64,000 nucleotides of DNA from Geminocystis herdmanii PCC 6308. Lineage in GTDB: Bacteria; Cyanobacteriota; Cyanobacteriia; Cyanobacteriales; Cyanobacteriaceae. The stretch's first letter is position 1. Every line of letters begins with the position of its first letter. Of the stretch, positions 16,996 to 26,047 are shown in pieces. Made by a program: the position numbers and the translations under genes. The notes beneath the pieces were generated by a model. The model did not search any database, was not told where the DNA came from, and saw only the letters and a list, made by a program, of their open reading frames with translations. The DNA is taken from NCBI RefSeq assembly GCF_000332235.1, contig NZ_CM001775.1, positions 2,979,770-3,043,769 of the forward strand, written 5' to 3'.

Positions 16996-17355
16996 AATGT
17001 TATTCTCGACAACAAAGATTAACTTAATTATCAATAATGATCGATCGATTTGTCTTTTTTAGCTTAAATTTACACATTTGTCTAATCCTATCCTCATCAA
17101 AATACTTTTTCCGCACCGCTTACTTATAAGCTAAGGCACATTTAACTTACATTTTTTTCAGTAATAAAAAACCTTGAAACTTTTAACTTTTGCCCATTGG
17201 CTATTGTCTATTGCCTACCTTCATCAGTCAACTTAAATGCGTCCTAGCTTACCATTGTAGAATTGACTTAGCAAACAGAGCCAAATTTCTGTATGATAGT
17301 ATAGGTTAGTTTAATATTAACTTATGAAGTCGAATTGCAAATAAATTAAATTAAT
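16996..17355. other. Intergenic region upstream of rpsP
   Basis: No gene seen. It contains CATTGGCTATTGTCTATTGCC-type short repeats near 17193-17218 and an AT-rich leader before rpsP that should hold its promoter; I could not fix the boxes. Confidence 0.45.
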
Positions 17356-17604
17356 ATGGTTAAATTACGTTTAAAACGCTTAGGAAAAAAAAGAGAAGTT
17401 AGTTATCGTATTGTAGCAATGAATAGTCGAGATCGTCGAGATGGAAAAGCCTTAGAAGAATTAGGTTTTTATAACCCCAGAAGTGACGAAACAAGATTAA
17501 ATGTACCTGCTATTGTTACTCGTTTACAACAAGGAGCTCAACCCACGGAAACCGTGCGCCGTATTTTGGTAAAAGCAAAAGTATTTGAACAAGTAAATGC
17601 TTAA
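17356..17604 (+). CDS. rpsP: 30S ribosomal protein S16
   Basis: 82 aa, full length. [19 protein letters not shown] and [18 protein letters not shown] are the S16 signature. It assembles in the central/lower 30S body. The following KH-domain gene overlaps by 8 bp, the common rpsP-khpA arrangement in cyanobacteria. Confidence 0.97.
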   Translation: MVKLRLKRLGKKREVSYRIVAMNSRDRRDGKALEELGFYNPRSDETRLNVPAIVTRLQQGAQPTETVRRILVKAKVFEQVNA

Positions 17605-17995
17605 TAGTGAATTAAATACAAATAATAACGGATGTTCCCCTGATTATGATGGTTTAGTCCGTTTTTTGATTGAGCCTTTACTAGAATCTCCTGAATTGTT
17701 GAGTTTTGATTGTGAGCATATATCCAGTACTAAAAGAGTCTGGATTCGTCTGGCATTTGAAGAAAACGAAAAAGGCAAGATTTACGGTAGAGGCGGAAGA
17801 AATATTCAAGCCTTGAGGAATGTTTTACAAACTGCTGCTCAACTAGCAGGGGATAACCTTTTCTTGGAAATTTATGAAGATCAGGAAAAGACAAGAGAAA
17901 GACGATCGAGACCTCCTCTGCGTCAATCTCCCCCTCCTCGCCCAGCAGGAGATCATTTTACTCGCCGTCCGATCAAACGATCGAATATCGGCTAA
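17597..17995 (+). CDS. khpA: KH-domain RNA-binding protein KhpA
   Basis: 132 aa. The KH core [15 protein letters not shown] is near residues 65-79, with a basic, Pro/Arg-rich tail after residue 105. KhpA binds RNA, often with KhpB, and affects cell division and translation; the tail is longer than in Firmicutes and may add RNA contacts. It is cotranscribed with rpsP. Confidence 0.9.
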   Translation: MLNSELNTNNNGCSPDYDGLVRFLIEPLLESPELLSFDCEHISSTKRVWIRLAFEENEKGKIYGRGGRNIQALRNVLQTAAQLAGDNLFLEIYEDQEKTRERRSRPPLRQSPPPRPAGDHFTRRPIKRSNIG

Positions 17996-18001
17996 TCAAG
18001 A

Positions 18002-18031
18002 GGTATTAGGTATTAGGTATTAGGTATTAGG
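18002..18031. repeat. TATTAGG heptamer tandem repeat
   Basis: Four copies of GGTATTA directly after the khpA stop region; a typical short tandem repeat. The same heptamer, reversed (CCTAATA), is at 46797-46825. Confidence 0.85.
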
Positions 18032-18215
18032 TTAAAGAATCAAACATTAAGGTTGTGATAATCTGTGCCACATAAAAATAGATTATCAGGTAAAAAAAAT
18101 AACATCAAAAATCCTTAGTTTTTGAGTCAAAATTATTGCGGTGCTTAGTATAAACAAAAAGATGTTAATATTTTGTAACAAACAGTTATGATATTTTTCT
18201 CTTGTATTAACAATT

Positions 18216-18590
18216 ATGTATTATATACCTGAACCGCCCATTGGTTTGTTATTTTTTGGTTTTTTTATTGGTGTTACCTGCGGATTAGCTTTTCAGGCTA
18301 CCTTAAAGCAACAGGTGATGAAATGGAGCAAACAAGGACAACAGGGCATTAAAGCTGATCTATCAGAAATGTCTGTTTTAATCATCCCTTTTTGGGGTAT
18401 CTGTGTCGGTATTTGCATTTTTCTAGCCGGGGGCTTAGAAATTTTTATTTATAGTAGATCAATCTCCTATGTATTTGCAGGTACTTTAACCCTGTTAACC
18501 GCAGGTTTAATTTGGACTCAATTAAAAAAATTGATTGCCCAATTGTTAGAAGGTGGCTCACAAGCCTTAGATTTAGATGCTTTTTATTAA
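18216..18590 (+). CDS. Conserved membrane protein, unknown
   Basis: 124 aa with three likely membrane segments (about 8-27, 50-72, 80-100) and an acidic C-terminal end. I do not recognise a functional family. It stands alone between khpA and the opposing ycf34. Confidence 0.75.
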   Translation: MYYIPEPPIGLLFFGFFIGVTCGLAFQATLKQQVMKWSKQGQQGIKADLSEMSVLIIPFWGICVGICIFLAGGLEIFIYSRSISYVFAGTLTLLTAGLIWTQLKKLIAQLLEGGSQALDLDAFY

Positions 18591-18648
18591 CGTAGGGGTT
18601 TATGGTATAAACCCTATATGGTATAAATCCTAAGTGATGGTATAAATC

Positions 18649-18897
18649 CTAAGTGGGAATCGCTTCTCCTGGTCTTAATTTAGCCCATTTTCCCATGTCC
18701 ATCATAAAACTTTCACAACCCACAACATCCCATTCCATTTCGATATATTCTTGATGGGATCGGATGTTTACATTTATAGATGGTTCTATTGGCTCGAAGT
18801 CTGGTTGATCTGTAAGGTGTGGTTGTTCGTGTTGAGCTTCTACTGCATGATAAGTATTACATCGATCGACGTAGTTACAGTTAACACAAATACACAT
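18649..18897 (-). CDS. ycf34: Ycf34 family protein
   Basis: 82 aa. MCICVNCNYVDRC carries the conserved cysteine set and EMEWDVVGCESF plus KWAKLRPGE close the family pattern. Ycf34 is found in cyanobacteria and algal plastids, has been linked to Fe-S binding and photosynthetic electron transport, and is small and soluble. Full length; single gene. Confidence 0.93.
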   Translation of the reverse strand: MCICVNCNYVDRCNTYHAVEAQHEQPHLTDQPDFEPIEPSINVNIRSHQEYIEMEWDVVGCESFMMDMGKWAKLRPGEAIPT

Positions 18898-19066
18898 AAT
18901 TTTCTTCTCCTGTTAACTCGTTATATCTGCTAATCTAGCTCAAATTTTAATCATTTGACCATTCTCAATTCTCAATTTCCAAATAATTTTCTTTTAATAG
19001 TTGCTTAGTACGAGTGTTCTAGGTTAAATTATAAGTAATGATAATTAATTCTTTTATAGGTGAATT

Positions 19067-19672
19067 ATGGAAAATTTAACTCCTGCACAAAAACAGTTAT
19101 ATGAATGGTTGATTCAATATATTCAGACAAATAAACACTCTCCTTCCATTCGGGAGATGATGAAAGCCATGAATTTACGATCGCCTGCGCCCATTCAAAG
19201 TCGTTTAGAAAAAATGCGTAATAAAGGCTATATTGATTGGTCTGGTGGACAAGCGCGCACTCTCAAAATCTTAAAAAATTATGCTCAAGGATTGACTTTA
19301 GAAGGGAAAATCACTGCTGGAGGATTAGTTGAACCTTTCACCGATGAACAAGAAAAGTTAGATATGGGTTCGATGTTTAATCAATCTAACTGTTTTGCCC
19401 TCCAAGTCACAGGAGACAGTATGATTAATGATCATATCACTGAGGGGGATTATGTGATCCTGCGATCGATCGAAGAACAAGGAGAAGCCAAGGAAGGAGA
19501 CATCGTAGCCGTAAGAGTAGAAGGTGAAGGCACAACCCTCAAAAGAATTTATTTTTCAGGGGATGAAGTGGTGTTAAAAGCGTCTAACCCTAATTATGAA
19601 CCCATTACTGCACCTTTGGAGGAAGTGGAAATTCAAGGAGTTTTACAGGGGGTATGTCGTCTTTTTAATTAA
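19067..19672 (+). CDS. lexA: LexA-type repressor with intact self-cleavage residues
   Basis: 201 aa. The N-terminal winged HTH includes HSPSIREMMKAMNLRSPAP. The C-terminal S24 peptidase domain keeps the Ala-Gly bond (ITAGG), catalytic Ser in GDSM and Lys in TTLKRI. In Synechocystis, from memory, these residues are changed and LexA acts outside SOS; here all are present, so damage-induced cleavage is possible. I saw no clear LexA box at its own promoter. Confidence 0.93.
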   Translation: MENLTPAQKQLYEWLIQYIQTNKHSPSIREMMKAMNLRSPAPIQSRLEKMRNKGYIDWSGGQARTLKILKNYAQGLTLEGKITAGGLVEPFTDEQEKLDMGSMFNQSNCFALQVTGDSMINDHITEGDYVILRSIEEQGEAKEGDIVAVRVEGEGTTLKRIYFSGDEVVLKASNPNYEPITAPLEEVEIQGVLQGVCRLFN

Positions 19673-19750
19673 GAATAGATGATGAGAAATTAAATTTTTT
19701 TCTCATTTTCTAGTACCCTAGGAACTAAAGATTGTGTGTGAGGAATAACC

Positions 19751-19945
19751 ATGAAAGTTCTGTTTGTCAGTTTTTTACTTATTTTTGTGTTAGCTCAATT
19801 TGTCTTGTGGCTAAAACATTTCTTTATCCCTCTTCCCCTCTATATTTTCGGTGGTGCTTTATTGGCGATCGCATCGAATTATGAACAGGGGATGAGAGAT
19901 TTATTACAAAAACTACCTAATAACCTTCTATCAGGAAAAAAATAA
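19751..19945 (+). CDS. Small membrane protein upstream of rnhA
   Basis: 64 aa with two hydrophobic segments (about 2-20 and 25-42) and a basic end. Its TAA ends right before the rnhA ATG, so they are coupled. No known family recognised. Confidence 0.7.
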   Translation: MKVLFVSFLLIFVLAQFVLWLKHFFIPLPLYIFGGALLAIASNYEQGMRDLLQKLPNNLLSGKK

Positions 19946-20419
19946 ATGAGTGATAAATTACCACAAGTAGAAATTTATACCGATGGTTCTTGTTTAAATA
20001 ATCCCGGTCCGGGAGGTTATGGAGTAGTATTGTTAGCAGGGGATAATCGTAAAGAATTATCAGGGGGTTATGTGAGAACTACCAATAACCGTATGGAAAT
20101 TTTAGCGGTGATTAAAGGATTACAAGCCCTCAAAAAACCTTGTCGAGTTAATCTTTATACCGATTCTCAATACGTCGTCAACGCCATTAGTAAAGGTTGG
20201 GCGAAAAAATGGCAAAAAAATAATTGGCAACGCAATGCTAAAGAAAAAGCGAAAAACCCTGATTTATGGCAAATATTACTAGAATTATGTGAGCAACATC
20301 AAGTTAATTTTATCTGGGTTAGGGGACATTCTGGCAACAGGGAAAATGAAAGGTGCGATCGACTGGCTTTCAATGCTGCCCAAAGTTCGGACTTAGAAGA
20401 AGATAGTAACTATATTTAA
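19946..20419 (+). CDS. rnhA: Ribonuclease HI
   Basis: 157 aa. It cuts RNA in RNA-DNA hybrids. Catalytic residues fit: Asp in IYTDGSCLNNPGPGG, Glu in NNRMEILAV, Asp in LYTDSQYVV, and the His/Asp region in RGHSGNRENERCDRLA. Full length and coupled to the small gene upstream. Confidence 0.97.
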   Translation: MSDKLPQVEIYTDGSCLNNPGPGGYGVVLLAGDNRKELSGGYVRTTNNRMEILAVIKGLQALKKPCRVNLYTDSQYVVNAISKGWAKKWQKNNWQRNAKEKAKNPDLWQILLELCEQHQVNFIWVRGHSGNRENERCDRLAFNAAQSSDLEEDSNYI

Positions 20420-20423
20420 TTAC

Positions 20424-20828
20424 TTAAGACATTAACCAATTTTCTAAAGATAAATCTTGAACCCTAGTTAAATCAGAATCATGGGAAACTAGGGTTAAAT
20501 TATTAATAATAGCAGTGGAGGCGATTAAAATATCTGCATCCTGAATTATCTGCCCTCTTTTTGTCAAATCTGCGTGAATTTCAGAGGCTTTTTCAAAAAT
20601 CGCCAAGCTATCTAAAAATAAAATGGGATAATCTTGACAAAATATTTGAAATAATGCCAATTTTTTAGTAGCATTGGTTTTTAAAAGACCTCTTTGAATT
20701 TCATAATAAGTTATCCCACTAATAGCAATAAATTGACCACTACGACGCATAGTTTCAATTTTTAAGTATAATTTTTGGTTTTGTTTTAAAAAATATGAAA
20801 CAATATTTGTATCTAATAAATAACCCAT
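20424..20828 (-). CDS. vapC: PIN-domain toxin VapC
   Basis: 134 aa. PIN acidic residues are visible: Asp in YLLDTNIVSYFL, Glu in ITYYEIQRG, Asp pair in QDADILIASTA and the last Asp in SHDSDL. VapC toxins cut tRNA or rRNA. The antitoxin gene lies directly upstream with its TAA abutting the toxin start. A decayed copy of this module lies at 13199. Confidence 0.92.
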   Translation of the reverse strand: MGYLLDTNIVSYFLKQNQKLYLKIETMRRSGQFIAISGITYYEIQRGLLKTNATKKLALFQIFCQDYPILFLDSLAIFEKASEIHADLTKRGQIIQDADILIASTAIINNLTLVSHDSDLTRVQDLSLENWLMS

Positions 20829-21122
20829 TTAATTGCCTCTTTTAACTGCCTCATCAAATATTCTCATTTCTTCTGGAGTAAAATCACTTAGCATTCCAGA
20901 GACTAAATATAATGACAACAGGCTTTTGATTCTTTTTGCTAATTCATCTTCAGAAATTTCATTGAGATCGGGTACATTAATGGGGGTAAAATTTTCTTTC
21001 ATTACTTTGATCATTTCCTGTCGATTTAAGTTTTCTTGATAAAGTACTTGACTATCAATTAATTTTTCCACAATTTCTGTTATTTTTTGTTCATTAACTT
21101 GACAATTTATCACTTGATTCAT
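20829..21122 (-). CDS. Antitoxin of the VapC-type module
   Basis: 97 aa from the second of two in-frame ATGs. AGGAG lies 8 nt before that ATG but only 2 nt before the first, and the decayed copy at 13475 keeps only the second, which decides the start. It is acidic and helical with no clear DNA-binding family. It should neutralise the downstream PIN toxin and repress the operon. Confidence 0.82.
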   Translation of the reverse strand: MNQVINCQVNEQKITEIVEKLIDSQVLYQENLNRQEMIKVMKENFTPINVPDLNEISEDELAKRIKSLLSLYLVSGMLSDFTPEEMRIFDEAVKRGN

Positions 21123-21187
21123 ATTCATCGCTCCTTTTTTTTACCTTAAATAAATTATAGATTAAAAAACTTTTAAAGGTTTGTAGT

Positions 21188-21203
21188 TACCTCTAAAGAG
21201 GTA
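21188..21203. promoter_or_regulatory. Operator-like palindrome TACCTCTAAAGAGGTA
   Basis: A perfect 16-bp palindrome about 65 bp upstream of the antitoxin start, matched by TACCTCTTTAGAGGTA before the decayed copy. Likely the module's autoregulatory site. Confidence 0.65.
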
Positions 21204-21350
21204 AAAATTAGAGATATTTTCGGGTTGAATAAGGTAATGAATGATTTTGGGTTGAATAGTATTCAACCCCTACAGAGAATTTTATGATAAGTTTTATTTT
21301 CATTTAAAAATGATATTGACATTTTATAAAGTAAGTGTTATCTTAAAGTT

Positions 21351-22049
21351 ATGGACTTAGAAACTTTAGAAAACAATCATCAAGAATGGTTACTCGATGA
21401 TTTTGTGGAGGTAGCTAATCAGTTATTACCTTTATATCTTCCCCAGATAAAGGGTAATAGCAAAGTGACAGAAGAAATTAACCCTCGTTTAGTACGATCG
21501 TACACCAGTCAAAGGTTGATGGATGAGCCTATTCGTCAAAATCGTTATGCTTTTTATACCTATCGTCATCTTTTACAGTTATTGTTAGTCAAGCGTTTGT
21601 TAAGCGATGGTATCGGCACAACGGCGATTAATGATTTATTAACCTCGAAAACTAATCAGGAGTTAAAAAATTTATTAGTGGGAGGTATTCAGATTAATAT
21701 TACAACAGCCCATCCGATTTTAACAGAAACCCACAATTCTAGTAATTCAGCTTTGGATTTTCTCGCCAATTTAAAGGGGAAAAGAAGTCAATCAACTATG
21801 GGAGGTAACGTCAAACAAGAGAATCAAATCCCGTCGATCGAGAACAAAGATACCATGTCTGCATTAGGTGAGATTTATAATCATCAAAACTTATTAGACA
21901 GGCAAGAAAGTTGGACTCGTATCAGGATTTTAGACGGTTTAGAGTTACATATTCGGGATGATTTCGTTTATCCCAATAGTATCAAAGAGAAAGAGTCTTT
22001 AATAAAACTTTTCAGCAATATTTTAACTAAATTCTTCAAAAAGAGGTAA
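21351..22049 (+). CDS. MerR-like helix-turn-helix regulator
   Basis: 232 aa. The N-terminal half fits a MerR-type winged HTH (VRSYTSQRLMDEPIRQNRYAFY then RHLLQLLLVKRLLSDG); the C-terminal half is variable with no clear metal or drug site. It is 2 bp ahead of a vWA gene in the same operon. MerR-vWA pairs recur in cyanobacteria; function unknown. Confidence 0.75.
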   Translation: MDLETLENNHQEWLLDDFVEVANQLLPLYLPQIKGNSKVTEEINPRLVRSYTSQRLMDEPIRQNRYAFYTYRHLLQLLLVKRLLSDGIGTTAINDLLTSKTNQELKNLLVGGIQINITTAHPILTETHNSSNSALDFLANLKGKRSQSTMGGNVKQENQIPSIENKDTMSALGEIYNHQNLLDRQESWTRIRILDGLELHIRDDFVYPNSIKEKESLIKLFSNILTKFFKKR

Positions 22050-22051
22050 TT

Positions 22052-23290
22052 ATGACCAATATTAAGCCCCAAGTGCAATTTATCTGTTTAAGAGATGCTA
22101 TTGCTTCTGATAGCATAACTAATCTTGATGTGATTGTGAGAATTACTGTGCCTGAAATCCAGACTAATCGACAACGCCCTCCTCTTAATTTAGGGTTAGT
22201 AATTGATCGATCGGGTTCGATGCAAGGTGATAAAATTAAGTATGCTCGTCAAGCAGCTATCTATGCAGTACAACAATTAAAAGAATCTGACAGGATTAGT
22301 GTAACTATCTATGATGATGAGGTAGAAGTGATTATTCCCTCTCAACGGGCAACTCAGAAACAGGATATGATCGATCGAATTCAAAACATTTATTGTGGAG
22401 GTTGCACGGCGTTGTATGATGGTTGGTTAGAAGGGGCGACTCAGGTGAGTAAATATCTGCAACTTGAACATTTAAACCGTGTTATCTTGTTATCCGATGG
22501 CTTGGCGAATGAGGGAGAGACGAATCCTGATGTGATTGGGAATGATGTTAATGGCTTGAGTAAACGGGGAGTTAGCACTACGACAATGGGCATCGGGGAT
22601 GATTTTAATGAGGATTTGATGCAGGGAATCGCCCTTTCTGGCGATGGTAACTATTACTTTATCCAAAATCCAGATCAGTTACCAAATATCTTCAATGCTG
22701 AGTTACAGGGGATTATGGCAACCATTGGGCAAAAAGTCAGTTTAGGGATTAATCCTTTTTCTCCTGTGGAATTGGTGGATGTGTTTAACGATTTGGAAAA
22801 AACGGAATACGGGCGTTATAAATTACCGAATCTTATTGCAGGAAATCAATTTGATATGGTATTGCGATTAAAAATTCCTCCTATGACGGAATCAGCACCT
22901 CTGGTTAAATTCCGATTAGCTTATGATGACAATGAAACCCAGTCGAGAAAGGTATCTCATCATCAATTACAGTTACCTGTGGTTAACTCCGCCCAGTTGA
23001 ATAGTTATCCTTTTAATGAGGAGGTAAAGGCAAAAGTAGCTCAGTTAATGGCTTCACGGGCAAAAGAGGAGGCTGTAAGAAACCTTGATAGAGGAGATAT
23101 ACAGGGTACAAGAGAGCGTTTACAGGAGGCAAAAGAAGAAATGATGGCTTCTGGGGTGTGTTTTAATATGATTGAGCCAGAAATAGCGGAAATGGACAAT
23201 TTATTGGAGGATTTGGAAAAGGGAGAGGGTAAATCTATGCGGAAAAAAGCTCAATTTCAGAATTATAGCAAACGCCGTAGTCGTCAATAA
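22052..23290 (+). CDS. vWA-domain protein
   Basis: 412 aa. The MIDAS motif DRSGSM is near residue 51, with VILLSDGLANEG near 145 and a metal Thr nearby; residues about 45-235 form the vWA fold. The C terminus is helical, charged and lysine/arginine-rich. No signal peptide, so cytosolic. vWA domains mediate metal-dependent protein contacts; with the MerR neighbour it may form a sensor-regulator pair. Confidence 0.9.
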   Translation: MTNIKPQVQFICLRDAIASDSITNLDVIVRITVPEIQTNRQRPPLNLGLVIDRSGSMQGDKIKYARQAAIYAVQQLKESDRISVTIYDDEVEVIIPSQRATQKQDMIDRIQNIYCGGCTALYDGWLEGATQVSKYLQLEHLNRVILLSDGLANEGETNPDVIGNDVNGLSKRGVSTTTMGIGDDFNEDLMQGIALSGDGNYYFIQNPDQLPNIFNAELQGIMATIGQKVSLGINPFSPVELVDVFNDLEKTEYGRYKLPNLIAGNQFDMVLRLKIPPMTESAPLVKFRLAYDDNETQSRKVSHHQLQLPVVNSAQLNSYPFNEEVKAKVAQLMASRAKEEAVRNLDRGDIQGTRERLQEAKEEMMASGVCFNMIEPEIAEMDNLLEDLEKGEGKSMRKKAQFQNYSKRRSRQ

Positions 23291-23638
23291 AAGGTTCATA
23301 AAGTTCGATCGAGCAGTGTGCCTTTCGCATCGTAGGGGCTTAATAATATTAACCCCTTGCTATTTTAAAACATGGGACATGACAAAAGTGCAACGATTAT
23401 GACATATTACCGCTTTTCTGAAGGTTGATGTGCGATCATGCTTTTAACTTCACTTTTAAGGAATAAGTAAATTTTTAAAATTTATTCCATATTACTGCAT
23501 AATTTGAACTTTTGACACTGATAGATAAATAAGAGGAAAAATTATTCTTCTATTTATTCCATGAGAATATTTTTTGAAGTTGTTATAAGAAAAATTAAAT
23601 TAAAATATGAATAAAATGAGCATTATAGGGAAAAAATT
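23291..23638. other. Intergenic region, partial repeat only
   Basis: No gene seen. A GTTCGATCGAGCAGTGTGCC half-hairpin lies at about 23303-23325; the rest is AT-rich with no clear structure. Confidence 0.5.
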
Positions 23639-24199
23639 ATGTTAAACGAAACTATTTATCAAGAAATTGATCGCATCTCTCAAGAAAAAGGAATCGAAAG
23701 TTCTCTTTTAAAAGAGTTTGCTAACTTTGTTATTCTCAATCAAAAAACAAAAAGTAAAAATATAACTAAAACAAAAAGGAAAAAACCCTTATCTATGGCA
23801 GTGATAAAACAAGCTGTTTTAGATTATTTTCGAGTAAAAGATACCAAAGATTTACGCAAATCCTCTGAGTTTAAATTATCCACAGAAAGCATGAATTTAA
23901 ACTTTCGTCAAAAGGAATCATGGGAAACTCTCTATCGGGAATTTGTCGATATTTTGCCTGAAGAAAAAGGAGAAGAAGGAGTTAACTGTATTAATGGTAT
24001 TAATATTTTCAAGTATTTTCGCCCTTGGCTAGTATTTGGGCTTAATCCTAAAACTGCAACGGAAAAAGATATTAAATCCGCTTATAGAGAATTATCGAAA
24101 AAATATCATCCGGATAACTTAGAAACAGGAAATGGCGAAATTTTTGATCGCATCAATATTATGTATCAGTCAATTTTACCTAAAACATTTCAGATTTAA
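23639..24199 (+). CDS. J-domain protein
   Basis: 186 aa. The C-terminal about 50 residues form a J domain with DIKSAYRELSKKYHPDN, including the HPD tripeptide that stimulates DnaK. The N-terminal 130 residues are basic and unlike DnaJ; no zinc or glycine-rich region. It ends 2 bp before an HNH gene, so they are one operon. Confidence 0.85.
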   Translation: MLNETIYQEIDRISQEKGIESSLLKEFANFVILNQKTKSKNITKTKRKKPLSMAVIKQAVLDYFRVKDTKDLRKSSEFKLSTESMNLNFRQKESWETLYREFVDILPEEKGEEGVNCINGINIFKYFRPWLVFGLNPKTATEKDIKSAYRELSKKYHPDNLETGNGEIFDRINIMYQSILPKTFQI

Positions 24200-24201
24200 T
24201 C

Positions 24202-25248
24202 ATGGCAAAAGAAAAAAATTTATTTACTATTTCTGAAGAAGAATTAACTACCGCTTTAGAAATATCATTAGAGCGTTTAGACAAAATAATCGATTTTTTT
24301 GATTCTGATCCAGATGATGAATGGGATTTACAAGAAAATCAAGATTATATTTTCCTCAACAAAAATAAAAAAATTAGGAAATATTCAACTAACGGTGCGT
24401 TAAAAATTGCTACCTATTTAGACACCCATGAAAAACGAGGAATTATTGCACAAATAAAGGAATTTATTACAGGACATCGGAAAAAAATACGCAATGCTTT
24501 AGCAAAAAAAGTTATTTTAGAAGAATTAACTGAGGATGAAAAAATTATACAAGTAAATGGTCGTTCAATGATTCCAAAACAAAGTTTAAGGAGAATATTA
24601 ACAACCAGTGGGGCAAGATTAAATCAAGCCATAGAAGATTTAAGAAAATCAGAGAAACCTTTAGAAGCAAATGTAGATTTTGCAGAAAGAGAATTACCGA
24701 AAAAAAACATCCAAAAAAGAAAAAATAAGCAAGATAATATCAATGAAAATCCTGTTTTTGAATTATGGTTTTCTGGAAAAGGTTCGGTAAGAATTGCAAG
24801 AGAATTAGGAGAAAATTTAAAGGATAAATCTCGTCAAAAAATGTGCATGGCAGTTAGCCAACAAATTGAACCTGTTTTACAGGAAAAAGAGCGGAAAAAA
24901 TTAAGATTTAATAAAGATATTGAAAGTGCGAAACATAAGGCTAAAACAAGGGATAAAAATACTTGTCAAATTACTTTAGTTCATAAAAATAGTAAAAAAA
25001 TAAATGCGATCGCAGCTCATCATTTGTATAGTGTAAATAAACATCCCCATTTAGCAACTTCTATTGATAACTTGATTACCATTGATGAAAAAATACATCA
25101 AGAATTTCATTTAACTTGGATGGGAGGTTATGATGTAGAGTGTACAGTTCAAAATTTCATTGATTTTATTACAGAACGTTATCCCGAACAGGCAACAGAA
25201 GAATTACTTGATCGTCTTTTCCACATTCAAAAAACCTTAAAAATTTAA
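24202..25248 (+). CDS. HNH-type nuclease-like protein
   Basis: 348 aa. The C-terminal domain (about 235-310) has the HNH order: RDKNTCQIT, AAHHLYS, SIDNLITI, KIHQEFH. Residues 1-230 are charged and helical, with a possible DNA-binding segment SVRIARELGENLKDKSR. It is coupled to the J-domain gene. It may be a defence or mobile-element nuclease; the named family is not recognised. Confidence 0.75.
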   Translation: MAKEKNLFTISEEELTTALEISLERLDKIIDFFDSDPDDEWDLQENQDYIFLNKNKKIRKYSTNGALKIATYLDTHEKRGIIAQIKEFITGHRKKIRNALAKKVILEELTEDEKIIQVNGRSMIPKQSLRRILTTSGARLNQAIEDLRKSEKPLEANVDFAERELPKKNIQKRKNKQDNINENPVFELWFSGKGSVRIARELGENLKDKSRQKMCMAVSQQIEPVLQEKERKKLRFNKDIESAKHKAKTRDKNTCQITLVHKNSKKINAIAAHHLYSVNKHPHLATSIDNLITIDEKIHQEFHLTWMGGYDVECTVQNFIDFITERYPEQATEELLDRLFHIQKTLKI

Positions 25249-25258
25249 GAAAAAATAA

Positions 25259-25345
25259 TATTCGATCGAGTTTTTTGGGGGGGAAGTTCGATCGAGTTTT
25301 TTGGGGGGGGAAGTTCGCACTGCGTAGCAGATCTCTTCGGGATCG
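25259..25345. repeat. TTCGATCGAG/G-rich tandem repeat
   Basis: Two copies of TTCGATCGAGTTTTTTGG followed by a G run, then GTTCGCACTGCG and a CTTCGGGATCGAA half. It precedes the Phd-type antitoxin and marks the left edge of the TA cluster. Confidence 0.8.
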
Positions 25346-25386
25346 AATTGCTAAACTAAAATTGTATTAATAGTTGTGTGTCACTT

Positions 25387-25647
25387 ATGGAAAAATTGCT
25401 CATCAATAATAATCAAGAAGATTTAATCGAATTAATCAAATCAGTCAACGAAGAAAATAAAATCTATGAATTAGAAGGGGTTAATGCTTCTGCGGTGTTA
25501 ATCTCTCAAAAAGATTATGAAAGTTTACAAGAAACGATCGAGCTATTATCAATTTCAGGACTAAGAGAAAGTTTACAACGTTCCCTTGAACAAATATCAA
25601 ATAATGAAACTTACTCTTTAGATGATGTATTGGGAGATATTGATTGA
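25387..25647 (+). CDS. Phd/YefM-type antitoxin
   Basis: 86 aa from the ATG at 25387; an in-frame GTG upstream is less likely. ELEGVNASAVLISQKDYESL is the Phd/YefM DNA-binding core. Its TGA overlaps the toxin ATG. It neutralises the RelE-family toxin downstream. A deletion scar of a copy lies at 28906-29002. Confidence 0.87.
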   Translation: MEKLLINNNQEDLIELIKSVNEENKIYELEGVNASAVLISQKDYESLQETIELLSISGLRESLQRSLEQISNNETYSLDDVLGDID

Positions 25648-25901
25648 TGGTTTATCAAATAAGATTTACCAAAGAAGCCAAAAAAGATGTAGCTCAACTT
25701 ACCCAAAAACAGAAAGAAAAACTCAAAAAAATTATTCAAGAAATAATAAGTATTAGTCCTTATGGTGGTAAAAAACTGCTCGGAGATTTGAGTGGATTCT
25801 ACTCTATCCGTTTAAGTTATAAAGACAGAATTCTTTATACTATTGATGAGCCTCAAAAACTAATATATATTCATCGTGCAAAAACTCATTATGGAGATTA
25901 A
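25647..25901 (+). CDS. YoeB/Txe-type RelE toxin
   Basis: 84 aa from the ATG at 25647 overlapping the antitoxin stop. IRFTKEAKKDVAQL, LSGFYSIRLSYKDRILYTID and HRAKTHYGD match YoeB/Txe: ribosome-dependent mRNA cleavage, with the C-terminal His-Tyr. Intact. Confidence 0.9.
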   Translation: MVYQIRFTKEAKKDVAQLTQKQKEKLKKIIQEIISISPYGGKKLLGDLSGFYSIRLSYKDRILYTIDEPQKLIYIHRAKTHYGD

Positions 25902-25922
25902 TTCTAGTCAATAACAATTTAA

Positions 25923-25998
25923 AAGTTCGATTTTGTGGTGAGAAGTTCGATTTCTGTGGGGGGAAGTTCGATCGAGTTTTTTGGGGGGGAAGTTCGAT
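25923..25998. repeat. GTTCGAT/G-rich repeat group
   Basis: Four AGTTCGAT starts, each followed by a T-then-G-rich stretch, between the YoeB-type pair and the MNT gene. Confidence 0.8.
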
Positions 25999-26047
25999 AA
26001 AAACATAAAAACAATTATTAACGATTCAAATAAATTGTTAAAAATAT

